The notes: generated by a model not told the origin, from the letters alone. DNA of 64,000 nucleotides from Bacillus sp. FJAT-49736 (GCF_018343615.1 NZ_JAGYPI010000001.1:62001-126000), one strand, 5' to 3'; counted from the first letter of the stretch, positions 16,854 to 25,440 are shown. Program-made: numbers and translations.

Positions 16854-18047
16854 ATGAAAACGTACAAAGTCACCTTAGGATTATTATTAATGAATTTATT
16901 TATAGCCTTTTTGGGGATTGGTCTTGTCATTCCAGTCTTACCTACTTTAATGAATGAGTTAGGCATTACTGGAACTACAATTGGCTATTTAACAGCAACA
17001 TTTGCAATAGCTCAATTGATCGTTTCACCATTTGCAGGGAAAGCAACAGATAAATTGGGTAGAAAAATCATGATTGTAATGGGTTTATTTATTTTCGGCA
17101 TCTCCGAATTTTTATTTGGAATCGGCAGAGAAATCGAAATGCTATTTTTTTCACGTGCATTGGGGGGAATTAGTGCTGCGTTCATTATGCCCGCTGTTAC
17201 AGCTTTCATTGCCGATATTACCAATTTAGATACTCGCCCGAAAGCACTCGGGTATATGTCAGCTGCAATTAGTACAGGATTTATCGTTGGTCCAGGTATT
17301 GGTGGGTTTTTGGCGGAATTTGGAACACGGATACCATTCTTCGCAGCAGGAGCACTTGGTTCCATTGCAGCTGTACTCTCCATTGTTTTATTGTCGGAGC
17401 CTAGTCGTAATGAAGATAATAATGAACAAGTCTCAGATGGTAAGGCTGGAGTGAGACGGATAATTGCTCCGAAATATTTCATCGCGTTTTTGTTAATTTT
17501 TATTGCCTCATTTGGTTTGGCAGCTTTTGAATCGTTCTTTAGTCTATTTGTGGACCATAAATTTCAATTTAAACCGTCGGATATAGCAATCGTTATTACA
17601 GGCGGTGCGATATTTGGTGCTGTTTCACAAGTCTTACTATTTGATAGACTTACACGAATTTGGGGAGAAATTAAACTGATTCGATACAGCTTAATATTAT
17701 CTGCCTTGCTAGTCTTCTTAATGACTGTTGTTCATTCTTATTTCACTATTTTGCTTGTTACATTTATTGTTTTTGTAGGATTTGATATATTTCGGCCGGC
17801 AGTTACTTCATACCTTTCCAATATCGCTGGGAACCAACAAGGTTTTGTTGGTGGAATGAACTCCATGTTTACTAGCTTAGCGAACATTAGTGGACCGATT
17901 CTTGGCGGGATATTATTTGATTTAGATATTAATTATCCCTACTACTTTGCGACTATAATACTATCTCTGGGAATAGTTATTACATTGTTCTGGAAGAAGC
18001 CAGCAAATGATTCTTTAAATAAAGTGAAAGCTAATGTAGAAAATTAA
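16854..18047 (+). CDS. MFS multidrug efflux transporter (Bmr/NorA-like)
   Basis: This is a 397-residue transporter with twelve predicted membrane segments. It has the DHA1 signatures: LGIGLVIPVLPTL in TM1, GKATDKLGRKIMI (motif A, about residues 61-74) in loop 2-3, and STGFIVGPGIGGFLAEFG (antiporter motif C, about 140-157) in TM5. This places it with the proton-coupled drug exporters Bmr, Blt and NorA of the cell membrane. The adjoining divergent MerR regulator and its palindromic operator support drug-inducible expression. AAGGAG lies 10 nt before the ATG. Confidence 0.92.
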   Translation: MKTYKVTLGLLLMNLFIAFLGIGLVIPVLPTLMNELGITGTTIGYLTATFAIAQLIVSPFAGKATDKLGRKIMIVMGLFIFGISEFLFGIGREIEMLFFSRALGGISAAFIMPAVTAFIADITNLDTRPKALGYMSAAISTGFIVGPGIGGFLAEFGTRIPFFAAGALGSIAAVLSIVLLSEPSRNEDNNEQVSDGKAGVRRIIAPKYFIAFLLIFIASFGLAAFESFFSLFVDHKFQFKPSDIAIVITGGAIFGAVSQVLLFDRLTRIWGEIKLIRYSLILSALLVFLMTVVHSYFTILLVTFIVFVGFDIFRPAVTSYLSNIAGNQQGFVGGMNSMFTSLANISGPILGGILFDLDINYPYYFATIILSLGIVITLFWKKPANDSLNKVKANVEN

Positions 18048-18063
18048 TGAAGTAAGCAAAGCA

Positions 18064-18097
18064 AGCATCGAATTCTAGAATTTGATGCTTTTTTTTA
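18064..18097 (+). terminator. Rho-independent terminator
   Basis: AGCATC(G)AATTC / GAATT(T)GATGCT stem followed by TTTTTTTT, 17 nt after the MFS stop. Confidence 0.9.
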
Positions 18098-18102
18098 TTT
18101 AT

Positions 18103-18418
18103 AATGATATGTTTGATCACCAACAGGATCCAACCATTCCGATGTACCCGCCTTTATTGCAATATGTTCAAACAAGTAGCACCATTCAAGTATTTTACTC
18201 TATCTGAGTAACAATATCATCGCCTGTTTTTAAGGATTGTGCAGGGTTTCCTTCTTCTTGACCAACCTTCGCCACCAGTTACTAAATAAGTTTGGAGCCA
18301 TCACAATGAATATGTCCGTTATTTCTGCATCCCGGTTCATAAGGTCACATTCCCAACACCAACACTCACTTTAGGGTCAGTAAATAATGTTTGAAGATAA
18401 CTTTTTCCCACAAAGATT
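18103..18418 (-). pseudogene. Cupin-domain protein remnant
   Basis: Minus-strand fragments in shifting frames read FVGKSYLQTLFTDPKVSVGV, GNVTL, EPGCRNNGHIHCDG, EGNPAQSLKTGDD, and finally LFEHIAIKAGTSEWLDPVGD. This matches, in order, small cupin proteins of the carboxymuconolactone-decarboxylase-associated type, with the metal motif HxH (GHIH) still visible. Several stops and frameshifts make it dead. Its divergent partner at 18435-18648 is also dead, suggesting that a regulator-target pair decayed together. Confidence 0.8.
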
Positions 18419-18434
18419 GCACATTTAATTATTA

Positions 18435-18648
18435 TGAAAGTATGGTGTAGCGAAAACGGTCATCGAGTTCAAGAAAGATGTGAATATAACAGATGGAAAA
18501 AATCCGGGATTTTATGAAGATGTGATTATTCCTTTTTTGGGGGCGGCAGTAGTTTGAATCGTAGAATCTTTGCTCATCAATGAATTACCTGAACCGGCTG
18601 AAGTTATTGCGAAGCAAGCGGGGATGTTGTTAGATAGGAATATATGAA
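18435..18648 (+). pseudogene. TetR-family regulator C-terminal remnant
   Basis: The frame from about 18435 reads KYGVAKTVIEFKKDVNITDG, then NPGFYEDVIIPFLGAAVV, a TGA, then IVESLLINELPEPAEVIAKQ and AGMLLDRNI to a final TGA. The ending resembles TetR/AcrR C-terminal ligand domains (..W.I.N.LP..PE.IA.Q...LL). The DNA-binding N-terminus is absent and there is an internal stop. Confidence 0.6.
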
Positions 18649-18802
18649 ATCAGATGCATATTTTTTTTATATATGCCAAATAAGTTTGTGTAGAATTTTG
18701 TACTTAAACAAAACAAATGGCTGAGTTAATCGAAGAAGGAATTTGTTTTTATTTAATGAATATATAATGTAAGCGAAAAATTACAGAAGGGATCGAGTGA
18801 TT

Positions 18803-19153
18803 ATGATGATAAAAGGATTCGGGGGAATATTTTGGAGGACTAAAAATCTAGATGCTATAAAAAAATGGTACAGTGAAGTGCTGAAGATTGAAATAGAAAA
18901 TTGGAATGGCACTATTATTAAACCTCAACCAGGAAATCAAACTATCTTTTCTTTCTTTACAGAAGATAGCAACTATTTTCCAAAAGAACAGCAAGTAATG
19001 TTAAATTTCCAAGTTTATAATCTAGACGAGACTATTAAGCATCTTGAACAAATTGGTGTACCTCTCGAAAAGGAAAAAGTGACTAGTGAATTTGGTGATT
19101 TTATTTGGATTAAAGATCCTGAAGATAGACTGATTGAACTATGGGAGAAATAA
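18803..19153 (+). CDS. VOC family (glyoxalase/bleomycin-resistance-like) protein
   Basis: This is a 116-residue single VOC domain. It has the paired beta-alpha-beta-beta-beta layout, with RTKNLDAIKKWYSEVLKIEI near the N-terminus, FQVYNLDETIKHLEQIGVPL in the middle and IWIKDPEDRLIELWE at the end, where the last glutamate is the usual metal ligand. Members are metal-dependent lyases, dioxygenases or drug-binding proteins; no substrate is evident. Start at ATG 18803 or 18806, with GAAGGGA upstream. It stands alone. Confidence 0.86.
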   Translation: MMIKGFGGIFWRTKNLDAIKKWYSEVLKIEIENWNGTIIKPQPGNQTIFSFFTEDSNYFPKEQQVMLNFQVYNLDETIKHLEQIGVPLEKEKVTSEFGDFIWIKDPEDRLIELWEK

Positions 19154-19355
19154 CAGGTTGTAATTATTCAAATTTGTTAAACAAACTGGTGCCTATGTTA
19201 AAGATGGGATGGCTGCGGCGATCCCGTATTCTTATTGAACTAAAGAGGCGTGATTAGTTGAATATAGGTGAAGATCTTTAATGTCGCTTTTGACCCATTA
19301 TCCGCATCAAACTTGGTCATAGAACTGATGAAATTAAATTTAAAAAAGAAGCTTT

Positions 19356-19541
19356 TTAAGACTCCTTTGTTTTAGTTCGTTTGTATTTTACTATGTCGTA
19401 AATTGCTCTAAGTGAAAACACGAGTATAGACAAAGCTTTAAGCCAAACATATCCATTAGAAAAGCGAATTAGTGCAGTAACAATAATAACATAGCATACT
19501 AGGCTGACAATTAAATTTGCAAATTTAGATTTGAATAACAT
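19356..19541 (-). CDS. Small hydrophobic protein
   Basis: This is a 61-residue protein with two predicted membrane segments, NLIVSLVCYVIIVTALI (about residues 9-25) and WLKALSILVFSLRAIYDIV (about 33-51), and a basic C-terminus KYKRTKTKES. ATG 19541 is chosen because AAAAGGTGA lies about 7 nt upstream. The open frame continues upstream to 19664 but that part is not protein-like. Family not recognised. Confidence 0.6.
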   Translation of the reverse strand: MLFKSKFANLIVSLVCYVIIVTALIRFSNGYVWLKALSILVFSLRAIYDIVKYKRTKTKES

Positions 19542-19744
19542 TAATACCATCACCTTTTGCGTATTTACTAGAGTTTTACGTTCCGAAAATAAAAAAGTTT
19601 CATTTGAGGTAAATTTAACAGAAATGCAAAGAAAGTAATGTCGCTTTACGAAGATTATATGCAATAAAGAAAACTGTACTATGTTAAACTATAGGGGCAT
19701 TTAGTTCAATATGTCAGGATTAATAATAAATCTATTTTTTAATT

Positions 19745-19855
19745 ATGTATACTAGATTAGATACAGCAATAAACGTAAAAGGTGGGGATGATCCTAAACA
19801 AACAATCAAGGATTTATTAGATATTTATTCTGAACTTCCATGCAGTAGAAATTAA
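19745..19855 (+). other. Short open frame, probably a gene fragment
   Basis: A 36-codon frame encodes a polar peptide including NVKGGDDPKQTIKDLLDIYS. There is no ribosome site at its ATG. A terminator hairpin (19880-19908) follows 25 nt after its stop, so it may be the 3' end of a deleted gene or a very small gene. The upstream gap also carries a decayed repeat tail near 19683-19712. Nothing else is seen in 19542-20044. Confidence 0.3.
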
Positions 19856-19879
19856 AACCGTATAGTACTTTAACGAAAC

Positions 19880-19908
19880 AAGGGGTTGCAGTTGCAATTC
19901 CTTTTTCT
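19880..19908 (+). terminator. Rho-independent terminator
   Basis: AGGGGTTGCA / TGCAATTCCT stem with G-U pairs, followed by TTTTTC. Confidence 0.65.
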
Positions 19909-20044
19909 TGTTCCATCAAAGACATGAATAGTTGAATAAATATATCGATAAGTGAAACTTATTAAATGTCATAAAATAAAAGCAATTAACTTATGGGGTG
20001 AATTCAGTTAGCATAGAATTTAATAAATAACAGGGGGGATATGA

Positions 20045-20506
20045 TTGAAGACACAAATAAGTTTTAGAATGGCTACTGAAGAAGATTTAGACAGTATTGT
20101 TGCAATGCTTGCTGATGATGTTTTGGGAAGTAAACGGGAGCGTTATGAGCATCCACTTCCTAATAGTTACATAAAAGCATTTGAGGCTATTACAACTGAC
20201 CCTAATAACGAATTAATAGTGGCTTGTGATGGTAATGAAGTGATTGGGGTGCAACAAATTACTTTTACACCTTATATAACACATCAAGGTGGATGGAGAG
20301 CTACTATCGAAGGAGTGAGAACATCTGCTTCAGTAAGAGGAAAGGGTGTGGGAACGGAACTTATAAAATGGGCAATTCAACGTGCAGAAGCTCGAGGCTG
20401 TCATTTAGTACAATTGACAACTGACAAAAAGAGACCAGATGCGTTAAGATTTTATGAACGATTAGGTTTTAAAGCAACGCATGAAGGTTTAAAGCTGAAG
20501 CTTTAA
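20045..20506 (+). CDS. GNAT family N-acetyltransferase
   Basis: This is a 153-residue acetyltransferase. The acetyl-CoA loop is SVRGKGVGTELIKWAI (about residues 98-113), and RFYERLGF near the end is the conserved C-terminal helix and strand. The middle strand LIVACDGNEVIGVQQI is also standard. The subgroup resembles general small-molecule/antibiotic acetyltransferases; the substrate is unknown. The start is TTG 20045 with GGGGGG about 6 nt upstream. It is a single-gene unit. Confidence 0.9.
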   Translation: MKTQISFRMATEEDLDSIVAMLADDVLGSKRERYEHPLPNSYIKAFEAITTDPNNELIVACDGNEVIGVQQITFTPYITHQGGWRATIEGVRTSASVRGKGVGTELIKWAIQRAEARGCHLVQLTTDKKRPDALRFYERLGFKATHEGLKLKL

Positions 20507-20659
20507 AAACTATCGGAGTATCAACGACATGCAGATGCACTTTTTTACTAATGCTCAGTATTCTTATTAGTTGTATTGGTTTTATATAAGGATAGGATAA
20601 TCAGCGAGTCTTTCGATTTATGGAGTGTAGGGTTAAGTTTAAAAATATTTTTTTCAAAG

Positions 20660-20688
20660 TGTCGATTTTTAAGAAACCGGTTCGTTGT
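20660..20688 (+). promoter_or_regulatory. Candidate ECF-sigma promoter (ECF42-like) of the YciI gene
   Basis: TGTCGA (20660-20665), 17 nt, then CGTTGT (20683-20688) resembles the -35/-10 pair I recall for group ECF42 sigma factors, which control genes for DGPF-containing proteins. The downstream gene is such a protein. No sigma-factor gene is in the window, so the match rests on the motif and the target type. Confidence 0.45.
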
Positions 20689-20736
20689 ATTTATAAAGAG
20701 GTTCATTTTTGCCTCTAAAAAAAGGAGGAAATGATT

Positions 20737-21087
20737 ATGTTGTTTATGTTGATTGTCAAAGCCTCGAAGAATTCGGAAGGTGGAAATCTCCCGAACCCAG
20801 AGCTCATGGAAGCCATGGATAAGTACAATGAGGAATTAGTTAAGGCAGGAGTGCGGGTTATGGCTAAAGGACTCCATCCAAGTTCAAATGGGATTCGCAT
20901 TTCTTTTCCGAAACCAGGGGAAAAGCCAGTGGTTATGGATGGCCCATTTACGGAAACGAAAGAATTGATTGCTGGGTTCATTCTGATTGATGTGAAGTCG
21001 AGAGAAGAAGCCATCGAGTGGGCAATGCGGATGCCGGACCCGCAAGGATATGGGGAAGGTCAGATTGAATTGCGTCAAGTATTTTAA
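20737..21087 (+). CDS. YciI/DGPF family protein
   Basis: This is a 116-residue protein of the YCII-related dimeric alpha/beta-barrel family. It has the DGPFTETKELIAGFILIDV segment (about residues 69-87) that defines the DGPF subgroup and RMPDPQGYGEGQIELRQV at the end. Biochemical function is unknown; in many bacteria such genes are targets of ECF42 sigma factors. ATG 20737 fits the AGGAGG site 8 nt upstream; ATG 20731 is only 2 nt from it. Confidence 0.9.
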   Translation: MLFMLIVKASKNSEGGNLPNPELMEAMDKYNEELVKAGVRVMAKGLHPSSNGIRISFPKPGEKPVVMDGPFTETKELIAGFILIDVKSREEAIEWAMRMPDPQGYGEGQIELRQVF

Positions 21088-21158
21088 GCATCGGAGCTGA
21101 CCGGGTTCCGGAAATATTGTTAAAGATTTTGTTTCTTTTCTTATTCCACTAACGACGG

Positions 21159-21222
21159 GCGTTAATCGAAAAAGGATTAACGCTATTTTTGTTTACTATT
21201 ATTAAGCTACCGAAGCAAAATA
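21159..21222 (+). repeat. Dispersed hairpin-plus-tail repeat copy
   Basis: GCGTTAATC / GATTAACGC hairpin (21159-21183), ATTTTTG run, then a TACTATTATTAAGCTACCGA-like tail. Follows the YciI gene and can act as its terminator. Confidence 0.7.
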
Positions 21223-21312
21223 GTGAATATTAGTGAAAAACATTACTGTCGTTGTGGACCCATGTTGGGAAACAAAAAAAGCCTATAATTAAATGTTTAA
21301 TTAGAATTATTG

Positions 21313-21498
21313 TTATTGATTGGAATGATGATCGTTTCTTTTCCTTTCTATGTAAATCCAGATATAATAAATTAGCCATGCTATTAACATGATAAAAAAT
21401 GAATAGCTCTTATATATGAAAGGCAAGTATAGATAACTAAATATTGTAAGTATTAATCCGGGAACTAGTATAAAAAGATATTGTTTTTTGTGCTGCAA
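21313..21498 (-). CDS. Small membrane protein
   Basis: This is a 61-residue protein with two predicted membrane segments, YLFILVPGLILTIFSYLYL (about residues 7-25) and FFIMLIAWLIYYIWIYI (about 34-50), and a charged tail ERKRNDHHSNQ. The start is TTG 21498 with AAAGGGGAA about 7 nt upstream. Family not recognised. Confidence 0.6.
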   Translation of the reverse strand: MQHKKQYLFILVPGLILTIFSYLYLPFIYKSYSFFIMLIAWLIYYIWIYIERKRNDHHSNQ

Positions 21499-21712
21499 TT
21501 TAAATTCCCCTTTAGTAGTTTTTTAATTCTACGAATGAAGGGATAAAAAGTTCCGAATTTTCATGTCAATTATTGAAGAAGTTGATGGAATGGAAGGAAC
21601 TATTTTCGAAAAAACTTGTTAAAAGATAAATTTAGTGAAAAAAGGACAATTTCCGGTAAGTTAAAACATGGATGTGATGAAATGGGGAGGAAGTGAAAAG
21701 AATTTCAAGAGA

Positions 21713-21743
21713 AAAAAATAGGATGCCGCAGCATCCTATTTTT
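21713..21743 (-). terminator. Terminator of asnS
   Basis: AATAGGATGC-TGCG-GCATCCTATT on the minus strand followed by TTTTT, about 20 nt after the asnS stop. Confidence 0.92.
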
Positions 21744-21762
21744 CATTTTTACACCTATTTAT

Positions 21763-23151
21763 TTAAAAATCTGCATTTCCAGGTGTACGAGGGAATGGTA
21801 TTACATCGCGGATGTTCTTCATTCCGGTTAAATACATAACAAGTCGTTCAAACCCAATTCCATAGCCTGAATGCTTTGTACCACCGTATTTTCTAAGCTC
21901 GAGATACCACCAGTAATCTTCTTCCGCCATACCAAGTTCTTTAATTCTATTTGCAAGGACCTCTTCTCTTTCCTCACGCTGGCTACCCCCGATTAATTCG
22001 CCAATACCGGGAACTAATAGGTCAGTGGCAGCTACTGTCTTACCGTCCTCATTTGCTCTCATATAAAATGCTTTAATCTCTTTCGGATAGTCGGTTACGA
22101 AGACAGGACGCTTGTATATTTCCTCGCTAAGATAACGTTCATGTTCCGTTTGCAAATCCGTACCCCATTCAACAGGGTAGTCAAATTCCTTACCGGAGTT
22201 CTTTAATAATTCAACCGCTTCGGTATAAGTAACTCTTCCAAAATCGGATTCTAATGCATTCTTCAATCTTTCCATAAGTGTTTTATCGATAAAGCTATTA
22301 AAGAAGGCCATTTCTTCTGGTGCATGTTCAAAAACATAATGAATGACATACTTGACCATTTCTTCTCCGAGGTCCATGATATCCGGTAATTCTGCAAAGG
22401 CAACCTCCGGCTCGATCATCCAGAATTCTGCGGCATGTCGTGCCGTATTAGAATTTTCTGCTCTAAAAGTCGGACCAAAGGTATACACATTACGGAAGGC
22501 AAGAGCAAAGGTTTCCGCATTTAATTGACCACTAACGGTTAAGTTGGTTTCTTTGCCAAAGAAATCTGCACTGTCATCCACCTTTCCGTCTGTTTTTGGA
22601 AGTTGGTTCAAATCCATTGATGTCACACGGAACATTTCCCCAGCGCCTTCTGTATCGCTTCCCGTAATAATCGGGGTATGTACATATACAAATCCTTTTT
22701 CTTGAAAGAATTTATGAATGGCATAAGATGCAAGCGATCTTACTCTGAAAACGGCTGAGAAAGTATTGGCTCTCGGACGTAAATGAGCGATCGTTCTTAA
22801 ATATTCAAGGGAATGTCTCTTCTTTTGTAAAGGATAATCAGTATCTGATAATCCTTCCACAACTATTTTTGTCGCTTTAATTTCAAAAGGCTGTTTCATT
22901 TCCGGAGTTGGAACAAATTCGCCTTCTACTAAAACAGAAGAACTAATAGGCAACTTCGTAATTTCCTTGAAGTTTTCAAGGGTATCCTCAAAAACTACTT
23001 GAACACTTTTAAAGAATGTTCCATCGTTTAACTCCATAAACCCAATGGTTTTGGAATCGCGAAGAGTACGGATCCAACCTGAAATTTGAACAGTTTGATC
23101 ATTAAAATTTTCTTGATTTCTGTATAGATCTTTTACTACAGTCTTTATCAT
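21763..23151 (-). CDS. asnS: Asparagine--tRNA ligase
   Basis: This is a 462-residue class IIb aminoacyl-tRNA synthetase. The N-terminal OB-fold anticodon-binding domain (about 10-110) includes [20 protein letters not shown]. Motif 2 is around [20 protein letters not shown] and motif 3 is [20 protein letters not shown] near the end. It charges tRNA-Asn with asparagine in the cytosol. The preceding T-box leader with an AAC specifier independently supports Asn rather than Asp. The start ATG 23151 follows AAGGAGGCTAAT. It is a monocistronic unit with its own terminator. Confidence 0.97.
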   Translation of the reverse strand: MIKTVVKDLYRNQENFNDQTVQISGWIRTLRDSKTIGFMELNDGTFFKSVQVVFEDTLENFKEITKLPISSSVLVEGEFVPTPEMKQPFEIKATKIVVEGLSDTDYPLQKKRHSLEYLRTIAHLRPRANTFSAVFRVRSLASYAIHKFFQEKGFVYVHTPIITGSDTEGAGEMFRVTSMDLNQLPKTDGKVDDSADFFGKETNLTVSGQLNAETFALAFRNVYTFGPTFRAENSNTARHAAEFWMIEPEVAFAELPDIMDLGEEMVKYVIHYVFEHAPEEMAFFNSFIDKTLMERLKNALESDFGRVTYTEAVELLKNSGKEFDYPVEWGTDLQTEHERYLSEEIYKRPVFVTDYPKEIKAFYMRANEDGKTVAATDLLVPGIGELIGGSQREEREEVLANRIKELGMAEEDYWWYLELRKYGGTKHSGYGIGFERLVMYLTGMKNIRDVIPFPRTPGNADF

Positions 23152-23183
23152 AATTAGCCTCCTTATGGTAATTTTTCACAATA

Positions 23184-23445
23184 AAAAAAGCCTTCTATCC
23201 CCAAAAAAAGGGACGAAAGGCTAACTTCCGCGGTACCACCCAATTTGTCATTATATGACCAACTTTAAAGCTATATTGCTTACTCCAGTCCATAACGTGC
23301 TGGTAACGTCTAAGCCTACTTAAGATATCCCTTTCGGTTAGAACTCAGGAGGTGTTCTTCATTCCTGCTTCATCACCAGGCTTCCACCATCCCCGGCTCG
23401 CTATCGAATATAGCAAAAACTACTTTCCTCTTCATCGATTTAAAA
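23184..23445 (-). promoter_or_regulatory. T-box riboswitch, asparagine-specific
   Basis: On the minus strand the leader contains AGCGAGCCGGGG (stem I region), AAGAACACCTCCTGAGTTC with the likely specifier codon AAC (plus-strand 23354-23356), the T-box core GGGTGGTACCGCGG (23228-23241) and a terminator made of AGCCTT(C) arms with a T-run (23184-23222). Uncharged tRNA-Asn should stabilise the antiterminator and turn on asnS. Confidence 0.95.
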
Positions 23446-23478
23446 ATATGTAATTGTTAAATGAATTTATATTGTAAT

Positions 23479-23508
23479 AATTTATCATAAAACATAATCC
23501 TTTGTCTA
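23479..23508 (-). promoter_or_regulatory. Candidate promoter of the asnS T-box transcript
   Basis: TAGACA (23503-23508) and TAAATT (23479-23484) are 18 nt apart on the minus strand, about 35 nt upstream of the T-box leader. Confidence 0.45.
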
Positions 23509-23583
23509 GTTACCCTTAAAGATTTAGATATACGTTGCGATTTTTCTGGTGATAAAATAGTCTCTTTTGGAAAAAGAATAATA

Positions 23584-23620
23584 AAAAAAGCAGTCAGGGA
23601 AAGGTTCCTTAACTGCTTGT
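23584..23620 (-). terminator. Terminator of the ywbE-like unit
   Basis: AAGCAGT(T)AAGGAA / TTCCCTGACTGCTT stem on the minus strand followed by TTTTTT, 10 nt after the stop. Confidence 0.88.
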
Positions 23621-23629
23621 ATTATTCTT

Positions 23630-23827
23630 TTATTTTGAGTGAATTTCCTTTATACGTCCGATCTGTCCATTTGTTAGCCTGACTTTGATGCCGTGGGGAT
23701 GAGTGCCCGATTTGGTGAGGACATCTTTCACGATGCCCCTTGTAAGCTTCCCCGTTTTTTGATCGGATTTTAAAACAATATCAACTTCCAAGCCTGGTAA
23801 TACGTCTTTCCGATTTTGTCCGTTCAT
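23630..23827 (-). CDS. ywbE: YwbE family protein
   Basis: This is a 65-residue protein with the YwbE pattern: RKDVLPGLEVDIVLKSDQKT at the start, GIVKDVLTKSGTHPHGIKVR in the middle and GQIGRIKEI at the end. It forms a small beta-barrel-like fold of unknown function, widespread in Firmicutes and Gammaproteobacteria. It overlaps the stop of the preceding small basic gene at 23827 and so is probably translationally coupled to it. Confidence 0.88.
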   Translation of the reverse strand: MNGQNRKDVLPGLEVDIVLKSDQKTGKLTRGIVKDVLTKSGTHPHGIKVRLTNGQIGRIKEIHSK

Positions 23828-24021
23828 TAGACACCCATTTTTCTACGGGTATTGCTTGGTTTCTTCGTTTGCTGGCTTTTCATTTTTTTGGTTGAAAGGT
23901 TGGCATTCGCTTTTCCCTTACCAGCAGAAGTTTGATTCTTTTTGTTTTCAAGCTGCTGCATCATTGCCTCTTTCAGGCTGATTTTCTTTTTTGGTGCTTC
24001 TGATTGATTATTCTCAGTCAA
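23827..24021 (-). CDS. Small basic, low-complexity protein upstream of ywbE
   Basis: This is a 64-residue lysine-rich protein. It has an N-terminal helix KKKISLKEAMMQQLENKK and a basic disordered tail with RRKMGV at the end. It resembles the small hypothetical proteins often encoded next to ywbE in Bacillus. GAGGAGGAAT lies 7-9 nt before the ATG. The tail may bind nucleic acid; function unknown. Confidence 0.72.
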   Translation of the reverse strand: MTENNQSEAPKKKISLKEAMMQQLENKKNQTSAGKGKANANLSTKKMKSQQTKKPSNTRRKMGV

Positions 24022-24133
24022 AGGAAATTCCTCCTCTTTGTATAGGATAGTAAGTCCAGTATAATCTATATTCGCTTATTTGTGAAAGAACAACGAAAAC
24101 AATTTGGAAAGAAAAATTATGTATGTTTAAAAA

Positions 24134-24202
24134 TGCGCGTTAATCAAAAGCCTGGTGCCATTCGCTGTGGACTACTTAGTCTAAAGAAGCAGGTTGATTC
24201 GC
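24134..24202 (+). repeat. Degenerate copy of the dispersed repeat
   Basis: GCGCGTTAATC near the start and CTACTTAGTCTAAAGAAGCA followed by GGTTGATT match the ends of the 3957-4020 element; the hairpin is ruined. An open frame through this area (24082-24294) has no ribosome site and is not called. Confidence 0.45.
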
Positions 24203-24463
24203 CTATGGTTTTTGTGCTTAATCCATTCAACTGGTCGGTATTCTTTAGGAAGATCTTTGGTTGTTTAACGGGATGGTTAGACCGCAAAGTATAACATCAA
24301 AGTTCTGAAAATTTCTCCGGACATTTGTATACTATTTTCTTTTAAAATAGAAACCGCAGCTATTTATAAAGGAGTTTCTTTGCTGTTAATATTAGTTGGA
24401 AATTTTTTCGGAAAAAGAGTTGACATCTCTTGCTACTCAGTGTTACGATATACCTGTAATAAG

Positions 24464-24545
24464 TAATACTTAATAGTTTGATTTCCAAAAGCTATTAAGT
24501 ATTAAAATTTACCTTAGTACTAAGTAATACTGAATATAAGTCAGA
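24464..24545 (+). promoter_or_regulatory. PadR-type operator region, copy 1
   Basis: A perfect 13-bp inverted repeat TAATACTTAATAG / CTATTAAGTATTA (24464-24476 / 24492-24504) is followed by TAGTACTAAGTAATACTGAA. The last part, about 40 nt, recurs before the ABC transporter genes (25375-25420), differing at only a few bases. Confidence 0.7.
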
Positions 24546-24567
24546 CAAAATAGAGGTGGCTCTGAAC

Positions 24568-24888
24568 ATGGAGAATTTAACGGAAATGCTGAAAGGTTCG
24601 CTGGAAGGCTGCGTGCTGGAAATTATCAGCCGGCATGAAACCTATGGCTACGAAATTACCCGTCGCCTGAATGAGCTCGGGTTTACCGAAGTGGTGGAAG
24701 GGACGGTCTACACCATCCTCGTGCGATTAGAGAAGAAAAAACTGGTGAACATTGAAAAGAAACCGTCAGATATGGGCCCCCCCCGCAAGTTTTATACACT
24801 CAATGAGGCTGGCCGTAAGGAGCTTGAATTGTTTTGGGAAAAATGGGATTTTGTATCATCGAAAATTAATGTCTTGAAGTCAACCTAG
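24568..24888 (+). CDS. PadR family transcriptional regulator
   Basis: This is a 106-residue winged-helix repressor. It has the PadR core LEGCVLEIISRHETYGYEIT (about residues 11-30), EGTVYTILVRLEKKKLV (recognition helix and wing, about 44-60) and PRKFYTLNEAGRKEL. It lacks the long C-terminal PadR helix bundle, so it belongs to the short PadR-s2 type. ATG 24568 has GAGGTGG 8 nt upstream; the GTG at 24556 lies inside that site. It heads a four-gene group (PadR, DUF1048, ABC ATPase, ABC permease) and probably represses both transcripts through the duplicated operator. Confidence 0.93.
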   Translation: MENLTEMLKGSLEGCVLEIISRHETYGYEITRRLNELGFTEVVEGTVYTILVRLEKKKLVNIEKKPSDMGPPRKFYTLNEAGRKELELFWEKWDFVSSKINVLKST

Positions 24889-24954
24889 CTTCATAAGATA
24901 TTCCATCTGATATTTTTGAAGTGACTTTAGCTTTATAAAAAGGAGGAAAATAAC

Positions 24955-25296
24955 ATGTTGGAAATGTTCAAAAAAATGATTGGTGATAAAAAAGAATACA
25001 AGATGATGATGGCACGAGTCGAAGCATTGCCAGAAGACTACCAGTATGTATTTAAGAAAATCCAAAATTACATGTGGAAATTTACTGCGGGTAATGGGAT
25101 GGATATGTTGCATATACAGTATGAATTAATCGATTTGTTCGAAGCCGGTGCAGCAGAAGGCAGACAAGTGCTGGAAATCACTGGGGACGACGTGGCATCC
25201 TTTGCCGACGAACTAGTGGCAAACGCTAAAACCTATGTTGCTAAGTATCGTGAAGATTTAAATCAAAGTGTCTTGAAGCGATTGGGAAAAAAATAA
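24955..25296 (+). CDS. DUF1048 domain-containing protein
   Basis: This is a 113-residue, mainly helical, charged protein. It contains RVEALPEDYQYVFKKIQNYM (about residues 21-40) and DLFEAGAAEGRQVLEITGDD (about 61-80), the DUF1048 pattern. Such genes sit beside PadR regulators and ABC exporters in Firmicutes; function is unknown. AAAAGGAGG lies 8 nt upstream. It is 66 nt behind the PadR gene. Confidence 0.9.
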   Translation: MLEMFKKMIGDKKEYKMMMARVEALPEDYQYVFKKIQNYMWKFTAGNGMDMLHIQYELIDLFEAGAAEGRQVLEITGDDVASFADELVANAKTYVAKYREDLNQSVLKRLGKK

Positions 25297-25374
25297 ACTC
25301 ATTAAATGATTATGACTGAATAGCCGATTACAAATATGAATGGATACCTTCGTTATTCAGTTTAATTTTTTCTT

Positions 25375-25425
25375 CAGTAGTAAGTAATACTGATTATCAG
25401 TAAGACTGAATAGTGAAATTTAGAT
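25375..25425 (+). promoter_or_regulatory. PadR-type operator region, copy 2
   Basis: CAGTAGTAAGTAATACTGAT and the following TATCAGTAAGACTGAATAG repeat the 24515-24552 sequence almost base for base. This suggests that the ABC genes have their own PadR-controlled promoter. Confidence 0.68.
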
Positions 25426-25440
25426 AAGGAGGAAAAAAGT

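Noticed and set aside
19154-19355. Hairpin GGGAT/ATCCC followed by an ATTGAACTAAAGAGGCGTGA tail
   Set aside because: Probably another decayed copy of the dispersed repeat, too degraded to list as a separate element; no gene found.
24082-24294. Plus-strand open frame of 70 codons with GTG start
   Set aside because: No ribosome site; its middle is a degenerate copy of the dispersed repeat.
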